From contig NC_135173.1 in the NCBI RefSeq assembly GCF_041146795.1, positions 69,076,251-69,140,250 on the forward strand: DNA of 64,000 nt, written 5' to 3'. This DNA comes from Maylandia zebra (lineage: Eukaryota > Chordata > Actinopteri > Cichliformes > Cichlidae). The notes beneath the pieces were generated by a model. That model did not search any database. It was given only the letters and a program-made list of their open reading frames with translations, and was not told the DNA's origin. Both the position numbers and the translations under genes were made by a program. This document shows, in pieces, positions 9,962 to 20,526 of this stretch. Every line of letters starts with the position of its first letter. The first letter of the stretch is position 1.

Positions 9962-12900
9962 TTTTCTCTCTCTGCAGGGTCTTCCTCTCCTCGTGCGTGC
10001 TCTCCCAGGGATAATACCCCAGCAGGAACTTCCAGGCCTCCTTCCTGAGGGCGTGGCACAGACCCTGCAGACGACACAGACGCGTCAGGGCGTGGTCTCT
10101 GCTCGTTTCAATCAGTGTCACAGGTCAAAACACCAACGAGTGCTTTACAGTAAACTCAGGCATAAAAACCAAAGTGAAGATCAAACAGCCCAAAACTGAA
10201 TAAATGAGTGATGCTGCTAAGAATCACGTCAGCTGATTGGTTCAGAGCTGGACACACCCACAGACACGTACGTACCCCCTTGAAGACGGCGTGTTTCAGG
10301 TCTGGGACATCCTTCATCCTCCCGTCTGCATCCTGGTGTCGCGCCCAGTCGTCTGCAGTCAGCGGCGACTTCCTGCTCACCTCGGGCCTCGTGCCCAGGT
10401 CGATCTGACGGGGTCAAAGGTGAGCAAAGAGCATCACACGGCTGACACACCCGCTGCCACGCGTCTGCCTAACAGCCAATCACATTAGACCCCTCACCCT
10501 GGTGATGACCTCGAAGCCCGGCTCTTCCTGCTGGTTGATCTCCAGCCCCGGGATGACCTCGCCCAGCAGGTCGGCCACCTCCTCTGGGGGGCGCTGTTGC
10601 TGCTCCTCCATCCCCCGCAGCGCGTCGAATAAGTAGTTTGTGACTTTGGAGAAGCCGCCGAGCGTGGTGACGTACGGGTCCCGCTTGAACTTCTGCAGGA
10701 GACAAACGCAGAGCTCATCAGCCGACGGACGCCGGAACAAGATGGAGCGCACGACTCCAAACGTCATCTGAAAATAAATCCTACGACGTGTTTTCACAGA
10801 CAGAATTCTACGTGTGAAACCAGAGCAGCCAACAGCCCACCGCAGCGACCTCGCTCACAAAACCAACACACAGATTTATTTAGTTTGAAATAAATGCGCT
10901 GATGCACAGCAGCTTCCACAGAAACATCTGCGTGAAGATCACACGTTAATGTGTCCGTTTAAATCACCATGGTAACAGCTGCTGAACCCCTCACTCACTA
11001 TGAGGACCATGTGATGCTCACACTTTTATGTGCAGCATGTTTCCGTGCGACAGAGTCCCTGTGCGCACGTCGCCGCACTCCATGACGTTGACACGTCGCA
11101 TGCTAAAACCTCATAAATGTGTTTTTGTACCTGCAGTACACCACAGGAAGCTGTGGGGGCAGCATCGCTGCATCACCTGCCCAGACTGCACTCAGCACAC
11201 AAATAATCGAAGAGAAATCAGACAGGTTAATCGACGACCAAATAATCTATAGTTGCACCCCCGTGTGCGCGCGTGTGCGTGCATGTTTGTGCATGCGAAT
11301 CCAGATGTTTGAGCCTAACAGCTGGCAGTGAGAGATGGTTAAACTTCTTACGTGAACCAGGCCGAAGTTGTTGTCGTCCAGAAGGTTCTCGAAGGACTGC
11401 GACAGAGCTTTGTTTGGCGTGCTGACCAGCAGGCACGTGTGGTCGCTGGGAGACCTGCAAACAGGAAACATGTGACCTCAGTAACAGCTCACAGGATCAA
11501 CGCCGGCCTTCTGATAACAAACGGGTGCTTATTATTCACGGCGCGAGCGGCAAATCAGACATCAGAGGAAGCGCTCGTCTCTTTGGGGTGTACAGATTCT
11601 ATCAGCCAATCAGCAGGCAGCACGTGGGCGGGACGTCATTATGAAGCCTGATAAGAACTTTAATAACAGCTATCTGCCCCCGCCTCACCCGATATTTGGA
11701 TCAGAGGGACGGGAACGCTGCCGCACGCCTGTGGAAATCAGCCATTAGCATATAAATGACCCGAGAGAGCGGCGCCGGCGCCAAATCCCCCCGCAGCCCC
11801 CACCCCAAGGTGGAGTAACATTTATATGTCTTCCTGACTGAGAGTAACTTGAATAAACTGTCTGTGACACAAACACCAATAACTTGATCTGTATGTGAAC
11901 CTGACCAGCCCCCCCCCCCCCCCCAAACAAAACAAAACAAAAAACAAAAAAAAACAAAAAAAAAAACAGCCCTCCTTGAGGTGGAGGGCGGGGTCAGAGC
12001 TTAACATCAACCGCTGGACTCACTCTGTGAGCAGAGCGAACCTCCTCAGGCTGTCCAGGAACGCTCTGCTGCCACCCTGGTGGAAGTGCAGATGTGGCAG
12101 CGGGGTGGAGGAGTCCTTCAGCTGCAGGATGATGAAGGTCCAGCCCTCCTCCCTCACCGTGACGGAGCGGAGGTCACTGACACTGAAGGCGAAGGCCAAG
12201 CGGCTCCTCTCGTGGCTGCTGTTGAGAGAACCTGGAGACAGGAAGCAGGGATTAGAAAAAACAGGGATTTCAAAATAAAAGCTCAGATCAGCCGATGCAC
12301 CCGTCTGGCTCAGGCTGCTGAGAGTCTTCACGACCTGCAGATGCAGCCCGGCAGCTCGAGGCTAGGCTGCAGTCGACAGCATTAAAATTCCTCATCGCCT
12401 CTGAAGCTGAGTCACGTGATTCCAACATGCCGAGCAGGTTAAAGCAGCCGCTCACCCTCCATGTTGGAGCTCCGCCTCTTCCTGAACGACACGGCGTTCA
12501 CCATGTCCCACTCTGTCTCGTAGCTCAGCTGAGCCTCCAACAGCTGCTGAGACTGTGGACGGTCCCCTGGACACTGAGCCCACTCCACCACCGAGCTCGA
12601 GTCCTGCGCACACACACTCTTAAATCACCTTTACATGAATTTTTATGTTTTTTTTGGTTTGTTTAAAAATCTGTTCTTGGAAACTTTGAAGTTTGAATGT
12701 AATCAAATCAGGAAATTCGGTTTGTTGATACTCAATTTGAGTCAATAAAGTTGAACTCTACTGAGTGGGAGTATTTGGACAAACCTTCCCAGCACAGAGC
12801 ATGTTTGAGGGGTCGACGCCGTCCTCCAGAGGTCTATACTCCACCACGATCTCGGCGTCCTGACGGCGAGGACACACATTGACACATTACTTCATCGATC

Positions 12901-13863
12901 AATCAAACAAATCACAGGAGCGTTCAGGAAGAAAGAGCGCTTCTGTTCCGATCGCATAGATCTATAAACAATCAATAACAGTGACAAACCGGAGCTTTAT
13001 TCCAGCCAATCATGTGCAGTTTAACAGGTCTTTGATTAAGCAATCAGGTTATCACCCTGGTATCAAACATGCTGCTGGTGTGTGAGGATGTTTTTCTCTT
13101 CAAGTCGTTCCATCGCAGAGACATTCTGATACTTAATCGATGACCAGGCTGACTAATCGATACCAGAGTGTGTCGGGACTGTTACCTTTTCAAGGATCCG
13201 GAGGGTTCCTGAAACCAGGAAGTCTGGCTCGATCTCCTCATCACTGCTGGGATGGAGGAAGACTCCCTCGTGTTCAAATATCACCTGTGGAGCAGAGTCA
13301 CAGTGAGGTCAGCTGAAGGATCAATACAGCAGGCAGGAAGTCTGATCACATCACATGACGTCTGAGGACTCAGGGCATTGTGGGAAAAATAACCTGCGAT
13401 ACAGCGAGAAGGTGGCACACCTGTTCACACCTGTGCCACCCGCAATCAGAGCTTCAGATAAAACCACTGATCAATACTAATCAAAACAAATCAATCAGGT
13501 TCCCCTGAGATCAATCACGCAAACTTGAAGCGGTCTGCTGAGGTTCACCGGTCCGCCCAGGGACCACTGCACGCTAGCTTAACCCAGCCTGTCCCCTGAG
13601 AGCCCCGACCCTCAGCCCTACGCCGACCGCAGACAGCGTCCGGGCCGGAGAGGCGGACAGAGGCCGGCGGATAGCCGCCTCCCGAGGCAGCTGCGGTCGG
13701 TGAGCTCAGTGGCTATCCGAGCAGCGGCGGCGCAGAGCCGGAGGACAGAGCTCCCGGCCCGACAGGACGGAGCTCTCTTCTCCCCGCCGCGGAGCTCCGG
13801 CCTCCGCGGCAGAATCCCGGAAACGCGATCATGTTTTACCTTGAACGCAGGCTCCGCCGCCAT
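8032..13863 (-). CDS. tbc1d15: TBC1 domain family member 15, Rab GTPase-activating protein (17 coding exons)
   Basis: Coding exons (high to low): 13863-13840, 13284-13186, 12859-12785, 12603-12456, 12231-12024, 11454-11352, 10692-10498, 10404-10276, 10064-9961, 9857-9763, 9287-9171, 9091-8991, 8919-8820, 8735-8638, 8560-8444, 8372-8286, 8211-8032. Together they give 659 codons plus TAG, near the human size. The N-terminal half is the family's Rab-binding region; the TBC GAP domain begins near residue 328. Both catalytic fingers are visible: the IxxDxxR arginine (R399, exon 11) and the glutamine of YVQG (Q436, exon 12). In mammals TBC1D15 acts on Rab7 and is recruited to mitochondria by FIS1. 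The paralogue TBC1D17 is the main alternative; linkage to tph2 and zfc3h1 and the FKRD/ENLLDD-type segments favour TBC1D15. The ATG at 13863 is the first in frame. Confidence 0.92.
9858..9960 (-). repeat. tbc1d15 intron 9, made largely of two CA/TG microsatellites
   Basis: This 103-bp intron lies between exon 9 (ends 9961) and exon 10 (starts 9857). On the minus strand its donor GT at 9960-9959 runs straight into an (AC)n array covering about 9924-9958. A second CA/TG run (9861-9882) sits just before the acceptor. Repeat length therefore controls most of the intron length. Confidence 0.85.
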
Positions 13864-13970
13864 GTCTGGACTCACTCTCCCAATGACGACGGAAGCTCAC
13901 GTGACCACCAACTTCCAAAACACAACCGACAGCTCAGCTTCCGGTTTAAAAAGGTCAGCTTCCGGTTAGA
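13620..13970 (-). promoter_or_regulatory. CpG-rich tbc1d15 promoter with E-box and twin ETS-like sites
   Basis: GC-rich, CpG-dense DNA surrounds exon 1. Just upstream of the ATG lies the palindrome TCACGTGA (13897-13904), within the sequence TCACGTGAC typical of CLEAR/USF-type E-boxes. Two GCTTCCGG ETS-like sites at 13937-13944 and 13958-13965 are 21 bp apart. The motifs are seen directly; their use is inferred. Confidence 0.5.
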
Positions 13971-14529
13971 ACCACGCCCACTTCAACGGGTCAGCTGACG
14001 GCCCAAAAAAAAAAAAGACAAAAGAAGTAAAAACTGACAAACGCACGGATAGATGTTACAGCCCAGGGGCGGATCTAGAGAGATTTTCTTAGGGTGGCAA
14101 AGTCGAAGCCCCCCCCCCAAACACTCATGGTTACATACGGTTACATGATTCAAATGCAGTAAGTATGCACGTTTTTCATATAAATATAGTCGATAACTTA
14201 ATTATTGTCTGTAGCCCACATGATTACACACTTTAGTTACATAAAACATGTGAGTTTTGATGCTATGTACTGTATAGCCTGTATGATAAATAAATATGTA
14301 GCCCAATAAGTATAAACTCCAGAAAGCTACACAACATGGGGCGCTTCATTTACAAACACAAGTCTAACTTAAGTTTCACTGTTTTTGTTAGAAAACAGTC
14401 ACATTGTTGCAGCTTAAATTACACAAAATGTCAGAAATCTGCACCGTCATGAACAAACATGTAAACCTCATTTTTCATGATTTGTTGGATGAACCCTGAG
14501 GTCTGAAATACAACCGGACATTTGTGACT

Positions 14530-14925
14530 CCTTTGAGTTTACGTTTGTATTTCACCCTCAGATTGTTTCATTTTATTTTTCCCCCATTGCCTTGTTTGGT
14601 ATCTTTTCAACTCAACTGAATTTATTTTTTTTACTTTCTTTTTATTGTTTTCTTTAAACATTATACAGGGGGGTAACAACAAAACAAAACAACAACAACA
14701 AAAAGATAAATACAACAGGTAGGATAACAAAACAAACCCATGTTGGATCTCCTTGTTTCTACAGTTTGATCATTTCTCATTATCAGTGTGTTGGTCTTTA
14801 TCCTGTTGGGTTTATGTACTCAGTCCATTTCTCCCACTTTTTATGGTATTGATCTTCCTGAGTCCTTATTCTGTAGGTCAATTCTTCCATAGTTTGTATT
14901 TCATCTATAATTTTGATCCATTCGT
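14530..14925 (-). mobile_element. LINE 3' end: ORF2 C-terminus plus 3' UTR
   Basis: Minus-strand translation of 14925-14813 contains EWIKIIDEIQTMEEL, then a Lys/Trp-rich tail ending with a stop near 14811. An A/T-rich, 3'-UTR-like sequence follows down to about 14530. The coding part duplicates the fragment at the left edge of the window. Confidence 0.5.
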
Positions 14926-15139
14926 TAACTAACTACTTAATTAACGCTCTACGTCTCTGACCTCTGCTCCTCAGTCGGTTTCTTTCTGGTCTCAGTTTGT
15001 CGAGGACGCAGACTGGATAAAGGTCAGTAACAAAGTGAAGAGATTTTATTTGGAAAATTCACCTTTACTCAGTTGTTATGGAATCATGTCACTACGTTCA
15101 TCTCTAACAGCATCTTATCAAAATCTTTTCTACCAAAAC

Positions 15140-15480
15140 GTATTTTGGTTTAGACTTTAGTGAGAGACTCTCATTAATCAAACTCCACATCCATAAATGT
15201 GACTTCTCCACTCTCAGGACAGAATCGGAACAATTTGTTCCTCTTACAACAAGAAAGCTTTAAAACCATTAATAATCTCACGGTGTCTCTCGCCTTTCCC
15301 TGTTTGAATCTGCATTTCTGTCCTATTTATTTGTACATACTCTTCCACTGTATCATAATTTTGCACTACAATTTTACATCGTGCAGTTTTCTGCTTTTTG
15401 TTGAAGATTCTGTTGAAATAAAGTTGGAGAAAAAATTGTTTCTTTCATGAGCAACACATCCCGACATTTCAAAATAAAGT
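15140..15480 (+). mobile_element. Probable LINE ORF2 3' remnant with polyadenylation-like tail
   Basis: A degraded frame contains KLHIHKC, resembling the FHIHKC segment of the LINE tail at 19245-19616. The stretch ends with GAAATAAAGTTGGAG and an A-run, like a retroposon 3' end. Stops and shifts break the frame. Confidence 0.35.
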
Positions 15481-16310
15481 AAAGTCTGGAATGATCAAAC
15501 TCTTAGAAATGAGACAAAAACGGATTAAAATGAGGTTCAATGTTTTTATTTCATGCCTCACAGTGACTGCATCCTCCTGGAACAGCTGGCTCCACCTTTG
15601 GCCACACGTGAAAAATGTCTTCGTCAGCCTAACAGTTTTGATATTGTCACACACTGATGACATCATCAATGAACCCGATCAGTGTATTGAGACACAGCAA
15701 GAACTTTATGCTGAAAGGTGAACACACCTGTGGTCTGCAGGCACAGGTGAGACGCCTGCTGGCTCTCCTCAGTCAGAGGCTGTGTCCCAATTAAGAGACT
15801 GCACGCTTGAAGTACGCGCACTACGCGTACTACAAGTACGAGAAGTGCGGAAGTGAGAGGCTTGTGAAATGGGACGGTATACGCTTCGTCCTGCTGTTCA
15901 GGTTGCCTAGCAACCATGATACTAACCGCGAGACACGTTACATACAGCATTGTTTGACAGAAATGAAGGAGAAAAATGTTTTGTTGGTCATTCATTTTTG
16001 TCATGACATCACTTCAGTTGAGTATCTGAGGCTGAGACCACGGCACTGTAAAACATGATTGTTGGGCTTCATTTCTGTGCTGAACAGGGGCGGACGTGGG
16101 GGTGGCTTACTGGGCTTAAGCCCGGGTTGTTTTGTCAGAAGCCCGGGGTCTTTTGGAGTGTAATTTTTTCATAGTTAGATGTCTGGCTGACAACTGTATA
16201 AAACAAAAAGTACACACAATATTCGAAGCACATAGTGCACACTGTGGGAATTTACGACTGTGCGTGAATCCCCCCTGATATTGGTATGATCCGAGCTCAG
16301 GCACTAAGCG

Positions 16311-17062
16311 GCTGTCTCCCAATTCAGGGTCTGCAGCCTTAAAGTATGGACTTCAAGGCCAATTACGTCACAGCGGCGCGACGAAGGCTGTCCCAATTCA
16401 AAGGCTGCTCGAAATGCGGCCCTCAAATGCGTCCTTCATTTCCCTGAATTTTAAGGATGTGGCAGTGTAGACTTCGTGGCCCAACATATCCCAGAATGCC
16501 TAGCGTGGCGGTGGGTGTGGATAAATTTGCAGAAAAAAAACGGTGGATGAGGGGCGGCCGAAGAGTGAACTTTAAGTACTGAATATGACGTCACTTATTT
16601 ATGTGCAAATGTTTAATAACGAAGAACATTAAACATTACTGTTGGCCACATGTCGGCAAAGTTATGTGACATCAGTGACGTTTGTACTAACTTGGTTTTA
16701 AAGCCTTTACTTTAAAATATACGCCGTCCAATAGCTGAGCTTAATCTCACAGAGAATGATCAAAGCTCATGTAGAAACAAACAAATGAACAAAAGATTTT
16801 CTCCTTCATCTCTGTCAAACACAGCTGTATGACACGTTTCCAGCTGTTAGTATCATGGTTGCTAGGCTACCTGGGCACCGCAATGGAGGCTTTTTAAAAA
16901 AAAAAACTTTATTGACAAACAACAGTATCAGCGCAACGGAGGCTAGACCGGCCCATTACACAAGCCTCGCACTTCCGGCCTGAGCGGTCTTTGAGTACGC
17001 GGCCCTTGAGGATCGTTGAGGCTGCGTACTTTAAGGCTGCAGACCCTGAATTGGGAGACAGC
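16311..17062. mobile_element. Smaller related TIR element nested in the composite
   Basis: Ends are GCTGTCTCCCAATTCAGGGT and the complementary ACCCTGAATTGGGAGACAGC, with about 35 bp of inverted similarity. Left flank AAGCG and right flank CAGCG match at 4 of 5 positions. It shares the GCTGT(G/C)TCCCAATT terminus with the outer element, so they belong to one family. Confidence 0.55.
16891..16931 (-). mobile_element. 41-bp retroposon 3' stub with target duplication
   Basis: On the minus strand this reads as a short tail containing CAATAAAG followed by a run of T and A. It is flanked by CGCAATGGAGGC (16879-16890) and CGCAACGGAGGC (16932-16943), 11 of 12 matching. This looks like an extremely 5'-truncated retroposition event. 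Confidence 0.4.
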
Positions 17063-18685
17063 CAGCGACTGAGCGAGGGGGCGGGGCAGCTGCTGCCTGT
17101 GAGTGCGCTGTTGGAGAAACGGAGCCAGCCATACTAAGGAGAGCTTAAGTTTGACCAGGTACCAAAGCAAATCATTCGTACCGTACAAATAATGTAAATA
17201 TGACGGTGCATCACGAAAGATTGATATCAAACTGATCACTTGACCAATATTACGTTACTCGCTCTTCAAGTGAATCAACAAATGGCGAAATGAAAAGCCA
17301 AACAAATGCTATTTCTTTAGAGAGTCTTAGCTTACGTGTGTTTATTTCATATTCTCAGTTCTTACCCTCCCCGACTAAATCGGTTTCAGTTATGTACTGA
17401 AAGATAAGAATGGACATTAGAGGCTTCTTTCAAAGAAAAAACTCAGGTAAATGTTATTTTATATATTGTGCTTTGTATGTTGTTCAGTATATTTCTATGC
17501 AAAACAAGAGGGGTTTCAGTACACAGCAGGATAGTCACATTTGTAACCAGATATTTACACTTTAGGGAGAAAACATTTTTACTGTACAACATCAATTTAG
17601 AGTAAACTTTTATTTTAGATAAATATTGAAATATATTTTGAATTAGTTAAATGTCAGAATAAAGAGAGACAGAGCTTTCTGTTTTTTAATCACTTTCATC
17701 AAATGTAGGAGTACATGTACACTAAGTTTATTGTTAATTAGTAAGAAAACTCCAGACGATTCCATTCTGAGCTGAAGAAGCTTCTGATAGGTTCGTAGAG
17801 TCCATGTGAGTAAACTGGTGGCACAGCTGTGGATGCATATAAGGCAAAACACAGAGCCTGTTTCTTTGACATGGGAACATCAAGAGATGTCAACAAAACA
17901 CCAGGAACAGAACTGTGGAGCTCCATAAGTATGGCTCAGTTTGAATACAATTTGGTGCCATTTACAATTAAGAAATACAGACAGTTTATCTCTTTACTCT
18001 TAAAGTTAACAAATATGTTTTTTATATTTATCTAAAAAAATAAACATTTAGTCTAATTTGATCATACAATTAAAAAATTGTTTTTATCTGAAGGGTAAAT
18101 ATCTGGTTTCAACTGTATATTTGATGATTGTCAGCACAAAGAGGGAGAGAGAGGAGCAGAGAGGGAGAGGAACAGAGAGAGAGAGAGGGGAGCAGAGAGG
18201 AAGAGAGAGGAGAATGAGGACAGAACAGATGAACAAGAGCAGGTGAGACACACATGTCAGTCACATGGTTGTTTACCAGAAGTATCAGCGTATCACAGGT
18301 CCTCATGTATCTCGTACCTAGTGTTTCTTTTTAGGTTTGTTATTTTTCAAATTCTATATTTATTAAGTTCTGCAGCTTGTTTGCACAACAAGGCTAAATA
18401 ATTATATAAACTTTTCTCAATCTAAATATTGTACTTTGGTAGAATTAAACAATAAGTGTAGTGCAGGTCTATGATGATTTTTAGTGCTGCTATCATCTAG
18501 TTCTGATTCTGGTTCTGTCTTGGTTAAGTCCTCAGTAGTCCTGATTTTGAACTGTTGTAGTCCTGCTTTAATTCAGGATCAGTTCTGGGTCTGGTTGAAT
18601 TGGGGTTTAGTCCTCGTGTCTTGATGTCTGGCTCCGCCTCTGGTGCTGAACAGTCATTTAAGATTAGTTAGTAAATAACAATTAG

Positions 18686-19005
18686 TTAAATGGTAAATGG
18701 CCTGCATTTGTATAGCGCTTTTCTAGTCCATAGGACCCCAAAGCACTTTACACTACATTCAGTCATCCACACACTGGTGATGGCAGCTACATTGTAGCCA
18801 CAGCTGCCCTGGGGCGCACTGACAGAGGCGAGGCTGCCGGACACAGGCGCCACCGGGCCCTCTGACCACCACCAGTAGGCAAACACGGGGTTAGTATCTT
18901 GCCCAAGGATATTTGGCATGCAGCCAGGAGGCAGCCTGGGATCGAACCACCGACCTTCTGATTAGTGGCTGACCTGCTCTGCCACCTGAGCTACAGCCAC
19001 CACCA
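18686..19005 (-). mobile_element. tRNA-derived SINE
   Basis: The minus strand starts with a tRNA-like head: box A-like TAGCTCAGGTGG and box B GGTTCGATCCC. The body contains TTGGGCAAGATAC and the common AAGTGCTTTGGGG segment, and the element ends in TAGCGCT...CCATTTACCATTTA. Related copies are at 30305-30490, 59519-59763, 62094-62400, 62404-62630 and 63228-63552. Confidence 0.75.
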
Positions 19006-19244
19006 ATGTTGTTCATGAGACTAAAGTCAACTCCCTGTGGCAATGTAAATATAATATGGCCAATATTATAGTATTGTCAGATTATTATGATTGATTATAT
19101 ATATATATAGATAGATATACACACACACACACACATATATCACTGACTTTCAGCTTGTGTTTGTATGACTGACTAATTATTAAACATTCGCACATAAATA
19201 AGTGACGTCATATTCAGTACTTTAGTTCACTCTTCGGCCGCTCC

Positions 19245-19616
19245 ATCTTATTAGGGAAATTCCACATACATAAATGTAAATTTCTAAACTCAACCCCATC
19301 ATTTAATTTGGTTTTGATTGAAACTGAATATTACTTAAACTCTCTTAAATTAACTTCCAATAAAAAGGGTTTATCATTGATTGAAATTCATTCAGAAATG
19401 TTTAAGGAATGAGCTGTCACAACTTTCAAGTACAAAGTTGTTATGAAGTCTGTCACATTCCCCCCTTTTTTCTTTTTTTTATCCTTTATTTATTTATCCT
19501 TCTTATTTCATTGTGCTGTATATTGTTACTCTTATTTGCCTTGTATGTCTACTGTACGAACTGAACTGGAATGACTGACTGTTCGCTTTATCATTTCAAT
19601 AAAGTTTGGAAAAAAA
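19245..19616 (+). mobile_element. 5'-truncated LINE tail with 16-bp target duplication
   Basis: ACTCTTCGGCCGCTCC occurs at 19229-19244 and again at 19617-19632, bracketing a 372-bp insert. The insert opens with a frame containing GKFHIHKCKF that ends in TGA near 19408, then a 3' UTR ending AATAAAGTTTGG plus an A-run. The exact duplication and A-tail are the hallmark of target-primed reverse transcription. Confidence 0.8.
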
Positions 19617-20526
19617 ACTCTTCGGCCGCTCCCTTTTGCCGTATTTTGCGGCAAAATTATCCACATCCACCGCCGCGCTATGAATTGTGGGATATATGGG
19701 ACCACGAAGCGTGCACCGGACCACGCTTGATATTTGGGGAAATCAACGGCGCATTTGGAGTATGCGTTTGAAGCACACTTTGAATTGGGACAGCCGTCGT
19801 CGCGTGGCGGTGACGTAACCGCACTTAAAATGCGTACTTCAAGCGTGCGGTCTCTTAATTGGGACACAGCCAGAGAATCACGTCAAATACGACTGATGTG
19901 AATGTGTCACTTCCTGGTTGTGACAGGAAGCCGCTGCTGGAGGAAGTGACACGGAGGCAGTGAAGAGGCACACACCCTCTTATTTTAGAAAATAATTTAA
20001 TAACAGGTGAATGTAAAAAACATCAGTGGCAGGACGCGCATCTCCTCTGCTGCTAATACTCTTTAATCAGCTGATTGACAAAACAAAAGCACATTGCACA
20101 TGAGTCTCAGAGGGGCGTGGCCAACAGCGGCGGTGGTCGGTCCAGTCTCTGCATCCGCTCCCTTTCTCGCCGCGTCGCCTCAGTAACACTCAGTTTGTTT
20201 AACTAAAGAGTCCACAGACAGGCGACGGCGGCGTCCTCTTGACACACACACACAGGCGCCAAACACACCCTCAGCACCCCCCTCCCCCCGCCGGGTAAAT
20301 GAGATATAAAAGGGAGGGAAATGACTCCAACTGAAAAGTGAGGAACTAAAGAAAGGTGATGAAGAGTGAGGGCGGCACTCAGCTCTCGATACTTACACTC
20401 ACACCGACGCGCTCCCGGAGGGGGCGTGGCTTCAGCGGCCGGGGAGGGGGACGTCTGGCTTACCTCGTCTGCTCTCACTCAGTCACCTACAGCCTCTCAT
20501 TATTGATCTATTATTGATCAGTCTGA

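Larger units (their letters stand above)
15779..19870. mobile_element. Composite long-TIR DNA transposon (non-autonomous) with insertions
   Basis: The outer ends are inverted copies: GCTGTGTCCCAATTAAGAG at 15779 and its complement ending at 19870, with about 39 bp matching well. Both flanks read CAGAG (15774-15778, 19871-19875). A second inverted pair lies further in, containing GAATATGACGTCACTTATT near 16585 and its complement near 19215. No transposase frame is visible. Inside are a smaller relative (16311-17062), a SINE (18686-19005) and a LINE tail (19245-19616). The superfamily is uncertain. Confidence 0.55.
13971..20526. other. Intergenic region between zfc3h1 and tbc1d15, transposon-filled
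   Basis: No host exon was recognised here. It holds a CAGGGGCGGATCTAG transposon end (14064-14078), LINE ORF2 tail fragments (14813-14925 minus; about 15140-15480 plus), and a composite long-TIR element (15779-19870) with a smaller related element, a SINE and a LINE tail inside it. The last 650 bp before zfc3h1 is its probable 3' UTR and flank; no clear AATAAA was found there, only ATTAAA variants near 19996 and 20066. Confidence 0.5.

Noticed and set aside
9752..10048. Frames with Thr-His or Cys-Val repeats
   Set aside because: Translations of CA/TG microsatellites.
8032..13863. Assignment as tbc1d17
   Set aside because: Several residues are intermediate, but tight linkage to tph2 and zfc3h1, as in human 12q21, favours tbc1d15; a phylogeny would settle it.
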